64,000 bases of DNA from Gamarada debralockiae. Taxonomy: Eukaryota > Ascomycota > Leotiomycetes > Helotiales > Hyphodiscaceae. Positions 44,901-55,810 of this stretch are shown in pieces. The stretch spans positions 62,001 to 126,000 of the forward strand of contig NXFV01001493.1 in assembly GCA_002803225.1 (NCBI GenBank). The letters are read 5' to 3'. Below the pieces are notes generated by a model, which made no database searches, was not told where the DNA came from, and saw only the letters and a program-made list of their open reading frames with translations. The position numbers and the translations under genes are program-made. Position 1 is the stretch's first letter. Each line of letters begins with the position of its first letter.

Positions 44901-47900
44901 AGCGCTGCATCTGGAGATTGAACTCACGACATAGCACGGACGAGGCAGTCAAATTTATTCGCACGCTCCAGAGGTTTGGTGTATCTTTGGAAGATCGTGA
45001 TAGCAATGGCGGGACTGTTTTGCTTGCCAGCACGCGATTTAAGGAACCATTTGAGGCTTTCATTGAATGTGGTGCAAACATAAATGCCGTTGATCCAGGA
45101 GGTAGAGGGGTATTACATCATTATGTTTCCGGTTGTCGCGACCATGGAGCTGGTGAACCTCTTCAGAGACTGGTAGACATGGTAGATATGGGATTAGATC
45201 CAATGCAGGTAAGTACCTAAAAAGTTCAGTAGCTCTGCAGAATTCTCCAGTCAATGCTGATATCGCCACTAGGTCGATTATGACGGGAATAATTTGCTCC
45301 ACGTGCGAGCGAAAATCTACACGGGCACAGAACTCGACGACTTATTCATCCAGAAATTTCTGGACTACGGCATTTCAATCAATTCAAAGAACAACCAGGG
45401 CATGACTCCACTCCACACCCATCTTGAGAATTGGGACTTCCATTCCACGAGGAGTGCAGTCTGTAAGCGCCTTGATGAGCGTTTTCATGAGCGTTTTGAA
45501 ATGCCTTTACTGAATATCTTCCAAAAGTATGCGTGTTCAGATTTGCTACACTCTCTTCCCGAAAGTTTCATAAATCCATTCAACACTTCACAATATTGTG
45601 GAATTAACTTTATTTCACCCCCAATGTTAACCTTTTTTTTGTTGGAAACCACTTATTATCAAATACAGTCTCAAAATTTGCTCCTCGAATATCCCCTCTC
45701 GAAGCCAAGTAGTTGAAGCACGTCTAACGCTTAATTTAGAAGCCAGGAAAGTGTCAATATCAATTCCCAAGATGCTGATGGCGTGACGATATTTCATCTG
45801 GCCGCTCTACGTTCCGAAACTCGTTTGTTTCACTTGCTTGGAGAAGGTGCAGATCCCGGTATCTTGACAAAAAAGGGGCGGAACGCTCTCCACCTGGCTT
45901 GTCGAGCACGCCAAAGTAATATTGTTGGATACCTCTGTCAAGTGAGTCTTAATATCCATTATCTCCTGTTTCCCACAAAGGTCTAGAGTTCCACCGATAG
46001 CATTAAACTTTCCCGGGAATGGACCTCCATACGAGTTCATGCTTCAAGCACTTCCAACTAAAATCAGTCACAGACAGACAAGATGTTGATTAACCAGCGC
46101 GATTCATATGGTCGAACTCCGCTTCACGATGCTTGTACATCAGGCCGTCCAGAATCGGTTCGTCATCTTCTCAAAGCTGGTGCAGATATCACTCTCGTCG
46201 ACAATAACGAGAGAACCCCTCTTCATGCTTGTGCCGAATTCTCCGACGAGCAGAAGACATGGACGCTATTGGCTCGTCGAAACGAAGTATCTGGTCATTT
46301 CCTTCAAGATCGATTCAGACCAGTGCCCCAATGGTCACCCTCCTATCGGCCGTGGTACGCACCAAGCGTGCCAACCGTTACATCTACAGATCAGGACAAC
46401 CCCAGCATTGGCCTCACTGTCAAAACACTCCTTTTGGCTGGGAGTGATGCCATGGCTACTGACTCTCTTCATCGAACACCTCTCGACCTTGCGATTGAGT
46501 ATGATTGTCAAGAAATGGTCCAGGCCTTACAATTTTCAGCCGAGCTTGTCCAAAACAAATGGAACATGGAGCCTGAAGATCGAAGACTACACACTGTTAT
46601 AGCACTGAAAAATTCATCTTTGTCCACGATAGATCTTCAGGAGCCATCACGCCGACAGATATTTCAGAATCCGTCGACGTATGTCTCTTTTCTTACTTTC
46701 GACGATATTGAGTGGATGTCAAAACACGGTGGGAACATTACAGGAGTGGACGAACCAAAATCTACTCCCTCCTCCGGGCAATCTTTATTATACGTCGCTG
46801 CATCGAAGGGTTTCACGCAGTTGGTAGAGGGCTTCGGTCCTCTGGCTCGCGTCAACGACGACCCCAAGATTGTTCTATCACGAACCCATGAGCTGTCTGG
46901 AGATTCTAAATACAACCCACCAATAGAATACTTGGCACCAGCGCTTCATGTAGCATGTGCCAGAGAGCTTTCAAACATGGACATGATCGAGGTTCTTGTC
47001 GATAAGTGTGGTGTTGATGTCAACGCGCGTGCCTTGGTTAAACCAAAGGAATGGGCGAAAGTAGAAGAATCCATTGAAGGAGGTACTGCTCTCCATATTC
47101 TCGCAAAAGCAAACTATTGGTGGCAACTCGATGCAGTCAAGTATCTTCTCCAAAGGGGAGCCGAGATTGACTCGATAAACGAGAAAGGCGAGACACCTCT
47201 TCATATAGCCTGCACTGGAACAAGATTTGAAGATATGAATTGCACTAATATTGTTTATGGGTTCTGGAGGATTGAATGCGTCAAAATACTTCTCTCTCTA
47301 GGAGCCAACCCCAATATTCTTGACAATGACGGCTTGTCTTGTCTTCACAAAACCAGCTCTTCCCCTCAAATTATGAGAATTTTGTTGGGACATGGTGCGG
47401 ACTTCACTGCTGGGAAGCTTTCGCCCCTTTTCTCAGCAATCCAAATTCAATGCCTCGAAACACTCACTATCCTGCTCGACGCTGGCGTTAGTCCCAACTT
47501 TATGGATCACAACACGGGCTACGAGGGCTTTAGATTTCATTACCTTGTCAAAAATAAAGCTCGTTGGGCACTTTTCTGCACGTCTTTTGCTTTTCTACAG
47601 AACCAACAGCCCAAGGACTCAGCGCCAATGGTGAAATTACTTATCGAGCGAGGAGCAAACCTCTATGCCCCACTGGATGGCAAAGAGACTCTCATACACT
47701 ATGCCTTCGAGAACGCTCTGTACGAAATAGTACGCGCTTTCCTCGACTGCGCTCCTAAGATTGACTTCAACACTCGAGACCACCTGGGGCGCACCGTCTT
47801 TCTAGCTGCTTGCGATTGGGTGGAATGTCTCCCGGGCTATCAACACCTACATTGGTCTACCAAAGAGACCGCTCCATTCCTCCGAACTCTTGAATTCGGC

Positions 47901-48659
47901 GCCAATCCCTTGGTAGTTGATAAAAAAGGCCGGAACGCCCTACACCACCTCCTCGATAACCCTGAAATGGAAGAAGATGCAATAATTCAATTCCTTGCCC
48001 ATGATGCTGCCAAAACCTTGCTCCATCAAAAAGATGAAAATGGTTTCACACCCCTTAATTGCGCACTACGTTTCCTCCGTCCTGCGGTAGTTGAGGTCCT
48101 TCTCACTATGGGTACAGACTTATTAAGTCCCGACCCGACAGGTGCAACGGCACTGCATCACATAGCAGCACAGTGTCTAAGTGTTGAACCCTCGTCAAGC
48201 AGTCATTCTTATGGTCGTAGTCACCAGCCTGAATATTATACCGGTCTCCTCGCCTTGTGGAAAAAGTTCCTTGCCCTCGGTGGCTCCATTAACGCCCGTG
48301 ACAACAAAGGGTCGCCACCACTCTTCTCCTACCTCTCATCTAGCCAAAGAGATGACTATAAAGCCCCTGAAGACAGCTGTTGTCATCTTGAGAACTTCGC
48401 CTCTTATTTCTCTGAAGAAGTGACCAAAGACCTCGACTTCCATGCCAAAAATGAAAATGGAGAGAATGCGTTGCACATCATTGCAAGGCGAGAGAAAAAT
48501 CATTATACGAAGCCGAAGCATGACAAAGGGTTGTATGAGTTTTTTGTGGGAAAGGGACTGAATCCGATGGAGGAGGATGATAAGGGAAGGAGTAGTTTGG
48601 ATACTGCGGCTGCTTGTGAGCAGAAGGGTATTTTGGAGTTGTTTCAATACGAGAAATAG
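41969..48659 (+). CDS. NACHT-ankyrin repeat protein (NLR-like)
   Basis: The model has four exons (41969-45208, 45273-45526, 45740-45941, 46074-48659) with phases that match at every junction, giving 2,093 residues. A short N-terminal region (about 1-55) is followed by the NACHT NTPase: Walker A GVPGAGKS at residues 80-87, RSLIRDFLAQLL, Walker B VVDALDEM near 175-182 and a TSRP sensor motif. A winged-helix-type segment (HHSFTEFLL) comes next. From about residue 568 to the end there are many ankyrin repeats, such as TPLHIAAFAG, TPLHWACARGH, GRTPLHDACTSGR and ETPLHIACTG. Fungal NLR-like proteins of this design act in heterokaryon incompatibility or are proposed to sense non-self. Introns of 213 and 132 nt interrupt the ankyrin part; a two-gene model is possible but less likely. 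An internal 93-bp duplication lies at 43490-43675. Confidence 0.85.
43490..43675 (+). repeat. In-frame 93-bp tandem duplication in the NACHT-ankyrin gene
   Basis: The units 43490-43582 and 43583-43675 both start FQSVAG and end GPESSE or EPESSE, 31 residues each, immediately before the first ankyrin repeat. Several substitutions separate them, clustered in the middle (FLDPKS versus RLSLNN). Confidence 0.8.
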
Positions 48660-48913
48660 TTTGGGTGGTATTTTTGCAGGATTTTCTTTTCCAGTTAGTG
48701 GTGAGCGAGATGGGGTGCTTGGGTGATCAGAGAATGAGGAAACTACGGTATGTTTTCGGGATGTGAATTTGGATTTCTTTTTAAATGATACAACGGCAAT
48801 TTTACGGTCCTCAGTGAGACTCATCCTTTCACGTGCGACAACCTAGAGCAGCTAATGCAGGGTCTAACCATTATAGTGCTAGAGCACCAAAAAATATGGG
48901 CAAAACATACAAG

Positions 48914-49463
48914 AGCGCTAGCCTACGGCTCGCACGAAGCCTTCGCACTTTCAGAAGAGAAAGCCTAGTGATTAAACAGCTCTCGTGGCTATAAAGTCCC
49001 CAAAAAAGCTCGATGGAATAGAGCGATTATTAAGCGAAAAGAGTTAGAATCACGTGACTATAATATATAAGTATTTTGTTTAAGTAGTTACGATTAGCTT
49101 AAGGAGTTATATAAACAGATAAAGATAAGGAGGAGAAGCTATTTTTAGCGTCAAGTAAATATAGTAGGTGATGTTCAGACCAATTTAAACACAAACATTT
49201 ACAGCTAGAGATATATGGCTGTTCTCAGAAACACTTAAGGAAAAAAACGTGACATAGTCCTGTAGGTAAGTATAAGATATACGCCTATTCTCAGAAACTC
49301 AAAAAATTATATAAGCTCAGGTCGGACTAACTTAGACCCAGTTTTCGCTATTGGAAGTTTCTGGTAAGCTTTTCGAAGCTCCTTCTATTCTTAGCAAGCT
49401 AAGAAGTACGAAGGCATAAAACCATTGAGTGTTCACAACTGAAGCCGATTTCGAACTTTACTA
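48914..49463 (+). repeat. Dispersed repeat, copy 1
   Basis: It begins GCTAGCCTACGGCTCGCACG and ends with CTGAAGCCGATTTCGAAC, then TTTAC. It contains landmarks shared with the other copies: AATCACGTGA.. AATATATAAG, ATTCTCAGAAACTCAAAAAA, GGACTAACTTAGACCC and TTAGCAAGCTAAGAAGTACG. It is non-coding and AT-rich. Many differences from copy 3 are transitions. Confidence 0.75.
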
Positions 49464-49519
49464 TAGTTGTGGCCATTGTATAGTAGGAACGAAATCGGCT
49501 TCACAATTCCACACTCAAT
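49424..49519. repeat. Inverted repeat (hairpin) at the end of repeat copy 1
   Basis: The arms 49424-49453 and 49490-49519 are reverse complements except for a 7-base block in the middle: ATTGAGTGT matches at the outside and TGAAGCCGATTTCG at the inside, around a 36-base loop. Confidence 0.75.
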
Positions 49520-49611
49520 CATTTAAAGTTGGCCCACTTTTCCTCTGATACACTAGCCTGTTATAGCTAGCTGAATTTTATGTCCCTGTTATTACCTACT
49601 AGAGTGCTAGC

Positions 49612-50083
49612 CTGCGGCTTGCACGAAGCCTTCGCACTTTCAGAAGAAAAAGGGCTCCAAAAATTATCGAGATAATAGATCGATTAGGCGATACGAAGGC
49701 AAGCGGCTGAACACGCCTAAGCGAGAGCTAAGAACACCAAAATCTCGATGTTTTCAAATTCGCATATAAAATCAACCTAAAATAAGAAATTCTCAAGTAA
49801 GGACTTGTAAGATAGAGGAGAAGCAGTTCTCTTGTTGCATATTAATTTTGGGAGAATTAAATTTGAGGGGAATTTATTATCGCGACCGTAGGTACGGGGT
49901 ATCGCTAGCGAAACGGGCGTCCGGATTTCAAGACCGTCCCGCCTTTGTACAATCATGCAGATACAGGGATAAAAAGTGCAACCCCGGAACGGACTAACTT
50001 ATACCCGGTTTTCGGTGTTGGAAGCGTCTGGCTGGCTTTTCGAAGTCCCTTCTTCTTCTTAGCAAGCTAAGAAGTACGAACGA
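49612..50083 (+). repeat. Dispersed repeat, copy 2 (rearranged)
   Basis: It starts GTGCTAGCCTGCGGCTTGCA, like copy 1, and ends with the same TTAGCAAGCTAAGAAGTACG block preceded by GGACTAACTTATACCCGG. The middle is largely unrelated to copy 1, so it may be an internally deleted or recombined copy. Confidence 0.65.
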
Positions 50084-50543
50084 CGCTAATCCCGATTTCA
50101 TCACCAGGCCACGAGTCTGGCGATTACGGCTTTTGGCAGACACTGTAATCCGGCGTGGATGCTTTGGGGAAAGCTTCACTAAGCTGATGGGTGAGATTGT
50201 TTTGAGAACAGTAGAAGACCAGTGAGAGCGACAGAAATATCTATTTTATGCGCTTATTGTCACGTGCTGGACATCGGTAGCGCACGTGATGCCTGGTTCA
50301 GGTTGCACTTTGTTCACCATGAATAGTTAGCGCCTTACCACATGCAGGTTGCTATTTTTAGTAGCGTAGCCTTGCACCTTCTACACAGCTCATGATATCT
50401 TAAACCGGCCAACTGGCCCTCCATATGTTCTTGAGCTTTCACTTTGCAGTACCCTTTTCGAAAATCGATACCTGTATATCGAGCTTCAAGAGAACACTCG
50501 ACCCGAATCAACTCATTTCCAGTACGGACGGGTCAACAACGAA

Positions 50544-53500
50544 ATGGACCTCGATACTGTGCCGTCGGAAGCTCAGGCATCAGTCCCTTCTCAAGGTCCT
50601 TCGAGATCTTTACTTCAATCCAGGAATGGTCAATGGGACACCTATAAGGATGAAATTCATAGGCTTTATATTCAACAGAACAACACCCTCGCGACAACAA
50701 TGCAAACGATAGAAGACCAAGGTGGACCAAAAGCAAGGTGAATCATCGTGTCATACAATTGTTTTCAACGAGCTAGTTCTTTTCAGATATCCCCGCCTAT
50801 ATACTGATCTTAAGCTATAGCAAACGAACATGGAAATCGAAGCTCAAGGAGTGGAACTACGAAAAGAACTTGACCTCGGACGATATGAAATTTATCAGCG
50901 ATAAGGCCAAAAAAAGGAAAAGAGACGATGGAAAGGAAACGGTTTTCTATCATTGGGGCGCCGAAATATCAATCCAGAGGATTGAGCGTTTCGGGAAGAC
51001 CCCGAAAGCTGCGGGAATTGCTTCTCCAAGTGCCGGTAAATAGATTCAGACCAGAAGTTTGTACTGGAAGGTCTAACATGTAAGAATAGAGACGCCTCCG
51101 AATGTCAGATACCACACACCAAGACCCGAACATCAGACCAAATCAGTCGACACGCAAGGGGATCAACGTTCGAAGCCTTCCTTAGTCCATGATATTTTCT
51201 CATGCACGGAACCCCATACCCTAACTACTGACCATCCCATCGTGGATGTCGATCGCATCGGTGCCTATGAGTTGGACACAATGGTAATTGCTAGAGATCA
51301 GATTGCCGAAACTTTCACGAGACATTCACCGATAGCCAATCTTCAGGCTAGTACAGTTAATTGGCAGCAGGACCTGCGCTTTATGCCGGACAGAGTTCCA
51401 AAAACAACATTAAATTCTCTCCCTCAGCCCTTTTACGACCGAGACTCACCTTCTCAATACTTCGATGAGCTCTGGAGTAAGTACTCGATTACATCTCTTG
51501 AGCAAGAAGAGATGGAAGATTTGGGCTTTACTAACAAATCCAAAAGTGAGTCACGACTTTGATACGGATCTTTGCGAGATCAACTTAAACCAAACTCCTC
51601 AGCCTTTCGGGAATTTTGACCTAATGAGTGCTGGCTGGGATACATCTGTCATTGGAGATCTTGATACTTTCCTTCGCAGGAGCTTCAACACAACGCCTTC
51701 TACCGAGGAAGGCCAGGTTATTTGGCCAACTTCGGCTAGAGCTTCCTATTCTTTGGCCTTATATGACGTTCCTTGGTTCCGGTTCCAACAACTGATCAAG
51801 ACAACAGGTTTGTATAGCCATTTAATAATATCAGAAGTGGATTGAAGGCTGACAATTAATTCTTGAATCAGGATCCCTTGATTCCAACTCCCGTATGAGC
51901 CAAATATTTCATTCATGCACGCCGAGTTTCGACCTGCATTTGACTTCACTGGATCTAGCCCATAGAGATGTAGCTTTGGATGAGAGGTGCAGACTTCTCT
52001 CCAGTCTAATTCGCTCATCTCCGACATCAACTGACGCGGACATCCTGCCAACGTTCTCATCTAAACTACAGGAACTGATCCCTGAAAGCTTTGATGGGGA
52101 ACTATGGAGCAAACTCCAGCTTCTCTTTCACCCCTCAAACAATTCTCCTGTGCATCAGTTGACTGAGTTTGCTTTATATTTTCTGTCCAACAATATACCG
52201 AACGAGGAGCAGACTGATGAATTCTTGGAATGGATCATTGAACAGAGACCTAAAGAACTCTTGAGAGCATTGTTCGCAATAAAGACCCCAACAGTAGACG
52301 CATTTTCGGAGAGCATCCTAGAGAGCACTGTCAAGACTGGAAATGCTGGCACCTTGCAACTTTTGATTGACTGCGGGATCGACGGAAGTTATTTGGCCGG
52401 CATTAGTGGAGGAAGATATCTTCAATCAGCTCTCGTTCACTGCAAAATAAATGTTGCCCATCTATTGCTTGATAATGGGTCCGACGTAAATCCCCCGCTC
52501 GGTCAACATCCGCACGATTACCCTCCTCTTCATCTAGCAATATTGGAAAGTTACACTGATATGGCAAGCCGTCTATTGGAAGCCGGTGCTAAAGTCGACA
52601 TCAAGGTTGACGGTAGCACTGCTCTATCATATGCGGTGCTGGTTGCAAACGCCGATTGTGTCCGCCAGTTATTGCAAGCAGGCGCAGATGTTGATGATAG
52701 CAAGATTGACGGGACCACAGTCCTAGACTGGGCATATCTACACGACAAAAGTATTTACCGGATGATCTTACCTATGAGCCAGAAAGCGAAGACTTCCCTG
52801 ACTATAAGTGGGATTCTTAGCGCTGCAAGCAGAGGCAAGCAGGCACTATCTCAATATCTCGATGGAGAAAGAGGCAAAGATATCAACAACCGGCGAAGGA
52901 AACTTGAATCGGCCCTTTGGGATGCAATAGCCGACAAAGCAGACAACGAAGCAGACAACTCTGATACTATTTCGGCCCTTCTGGAGCTCGGAGTAGATCC
53001 CAATACCGAAACTGTCAACACAACCCAACCCCCACTTGCTCTAGCTGCAATGAATTACGATATCGATCTAGTTGAACTTCTATTGAATGCGGGTGCGCAA
53101 ATTGATTCGCCAAATATTCTTGGTGCTGCAGCCCGGTATAAAAAGGGTTTCGACACCCTCAACTTCCTCATCGAGCAAGACGCTGATGTAGCAACTTGGG
53201 GGGGCAAAGCACTTCAAAATGCTATACGTGGCGACAACCTGGGGGGCATCAAGCTTTTATTGAGCTCGGGGGTAAATATTAATGACCCAGATCTCAATGA
53301 GGATGGCTACACCATTCTGGCAAGTGCTGCTAGATTTGCTGATATCAAGACTATTAAGTATCTGGTTGATAATGGTGCAAAGGTCAACGCTTCCCCTAGC
53401 GCCATCGCCGAAATTACAGCTCTTCAGGGAGGGGCTGCATCGGGAAGACTAGAAGTGGTGAAATTCCTCTTGGATGCTGGAGCAGATGTCAATGCTGAGC

Positions 53501-54267
53501 CGAGTGTACACGACGGAACGACTGCATTAGAAGCATCTTTGGATGGTTATGAACTGAAAGAGGAGCATACTGCAATCTTTCAACTTCTCTTGGACAAAGG
53601 AGCTGATGTCAATGGTCCAAAGAGACGACGGCACTGTAAAAAGTGGAATTCTGTGCTAGTAACTCTGATCGCCAAGGGTGCAGATTCTCAGTTGATTCTA
53701 CGTGCGCTGAGTGTTGGAGCGGATGTTAACCAAAGAGGGACGGGGGAGGGGGCACGAACACCGCTTCAAGCTGCTGCAGAAACAGGGGATTTCGAGCTTG
53801 TAAAACAACTATTGGAGAAAGAAGCGAAAATAAATGCTGGGCCGAGCGCGAACTATGGTCGGACTGCACTTCAGGCCGCCTGTTCTGGCGAGAACCCTAA
53901 CCTAGAACTAGTTCGATACCTCCTGAAAGAAGGAGCAGAAGTAAATGCTGCAGCAGGCATCAAAAGAGGACTCACGGCACTGCAAGGTGCTGCCATTCGG
54001 GGACACATCAAAATTGCTCAAGTACTTTTGGAAGCAGGGGCAGAGATAAATGCCGAGCCAGCCGAAATTGAAGGGAGAATGGCTCTGGATGGAGCTGCTG
54101 AGCATGGCCGTTTGGATATGGTCCAGCTGCTCCTTAATCTTGGTGCAAAGAGCGAGGTGGCAGGAGATACAGGATTCGATAATGCGATCAAACTTGCGAG
54201 GATGAATGGTCATTTTGCAGTGGGCAAGCTGCTTGAAGCTAAAAGTCTTAGCTTGCGAGATATTTAA
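50544..54267 (+). CDS. Clr5-domain ankyrin repeat protein
   Basis: The model has five exons (50544-50737, 50821-51035, 51090-51545, 51658-51807, 51872-54267), in phase, giving 1,136 residues. The Clr5 domain lies at about residues 31-90: W.TYKDEIHRLYIQQNNTLATTM, then RTWKSKLKEWNYEKNL. A low-complexity linker follows, then a helical middle region (LDLAHRDVALDERCRLLSSL). The C-terminal part holds a long ankyrin array, with DYPPLHLAILESYTDM, GSTALSYAVL, RTPLQAAAETGDFELVKQLL and GLTALQGAAIRGHIKIAQVL. Clr5 is a short DNA-binding-like domain first defined in fission yeast, and Clr5-ankyrin proteins are expanded in filamentous ascomycetes with mostly unknown roles. The fourth exon junction (intron 51546-51657) is the least certain. 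The gene is bracketed by copies of the dispersed repeat. Confidence 0.8.
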
Positions 54268-54514
54268 GTTAACAAAATTGATCTGTAGTATGTCCCTTAT
54301 TGGGAGATAAGATTTTGTACGCAAGATGATTAATAGCCAGCGATGGATAACGCCGCCCAACGCCGATGTGGGCCGACGTCATCCTCAGGCAGCAGTCCGT
54401 CCACTTTGACATGTGACATTCACCAGACAAGGAAGATTAGGTAATACAGGGAAATAAAATCAGCTAGCCATAATAGGCTAGCGTGTCGGGAGGAAAAGTG
54501 GATCGACTTTACAG

Positions 54515-55255
54515 GAGTGCTAGCCTACGGCTCGCACGAAGCCTTGGCACTTTCAGAAGGGCTGGTGATTAAACAGCTCTCGTTGCTGTAAAAGTCCCCA
54601 AAAATATAGATATTGTGGTGGGGAAATCGGTCACGTTGATCGCTTAGCTGAATGTCACGTGCCATCCGGGCATATTTTGTCTTTTGCAGCTGGACCTGTA
54701 CTTAGACACCTACTGCATTTTTGCAGTGCGTTCGAGCACATGACCTGCGACGCGCTCATACTCGCATTTCGCCCCTTCTACAATATAATAGAGCGATTAT
54801 TAGGCGAAAAGAGTTAGAATCACGTGATCATAATATATAAGCATATTGTTGAAGTAGTTACGATTAGCTAAAGGAGTTATTATAAACAGACAAGGATAAG
54901 GAGAAGAAGCTATTTTCTGTATCAAGTAAACATAGTAGGTAACGTTCAGACTAATATAAACGCAAAACATCTAATAGTTAGTAGAATGGTCACGTGTAAG
55001 TATGAGATATAGGGCCGTTCTCAGAAGCTCAGGAAAATGTGATAGTCACGTGAGAAAATATAAGATATACGCCCATTCTCAGAAACTCAAAAAATTACAT
55101 AAGCTCGGTTCGGACTAACTTAGACCCGGTTTTTGCTGTTGAAAGTTTCCGATAAGCTTTTCGAAGCCCCTTCTTCTCTTAGCAAGCTAAGAAGTACGAA
55201 GGCAAAATTCATTGAGCGTTCGGACTGAAGCCGATTTTGAGTTGTACTGTAATGA
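54515..55255 (+). repeat. Dispersed repeat, copy 3, with an extra segment
   Basis: It starts GTGCTAGCCTACGGCTCGCA and ends CTGAAGCCGATTTTGAGTTG. It matches copy 1 throughout except for an extra segment of about 180 bases (about 54608-54785), which has higher GC. A second difference near 54985-55060 looks like a small internal duplication around CACGTG. Orientation is the same as copies 1 and 2. Confidence 0.75.
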
Positions 55256-55447
55256 ACCTTTCTCTTTGTCTGAAGAAGTGTGGCGTTTCGGAGCAAACTT
55301 TTCATCCTTAGCGAGAAATCCCGGCATAGGGCGCTTATAAATAATAAACCGACTGTTCTTTAATTTGACTAGGACCTGGTGGCATAGGTAAGGGAGTGCA
55401 CTAGCAAAACATGGTGCGATAAACCAGATTATACGGTATTATATTGT

Positions 55448-55512
55448 GATCGATTTGATTTGATTTGTGATGGAAGATGAAGATGCAGATGCAGATGAAG
55501 ATGACGATGATG
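55448..55512. repeat. Low-complexity GAT/GATTT microsatellite
   Basis: GATTTGATTTGATTTGTGAT is followed by repeated GATGAAGATGCAGATG-type triplets. It is non-coding in context, about 300 bases before the next gene. Confidence 0.7.
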
Positions 55513-55810
55513 TTTTGATGCGTGTTTGCGTTTAAATGGCGGCAGTTTCTTTGCGCCGCTTGAAAACCATTCTGCAGACAGACGAGGCGACCCAAAAACC
55601 ACGACAGTTCCAATGATGGGACTCGAAAACATTCTTCCCTAACCTATCTCAATCAAATACAGAGGGCATTGAGAACCTCTTCGAATACGCCTTGCCAAGA
55701 AAAGCGTCAAATTCGGAGCTCCCGACGAGGGATACGTCCAGCCTGCTCTCAGCCTCGTGAAACGATCACTAGCATTTCCATCACAATAGACATCTACCGA
55801 TAGCCCAGCT

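Noticed and set aside
46083..48659. Separate ankyrin gene starting at 46083
   Set aside because: The splice phases at 45208/45273, 45526/45740 and 45941/46074 all match, and ankyrin repeats run on through the joints. One large gene is simpler.
51546..51657. Frameshift in the Clr5-ankyrin gene
   Set aside because: At first the frames did not join, but an acceptor at 51656-51657 gives a 112-nt intron and restores a total length divisible by three.
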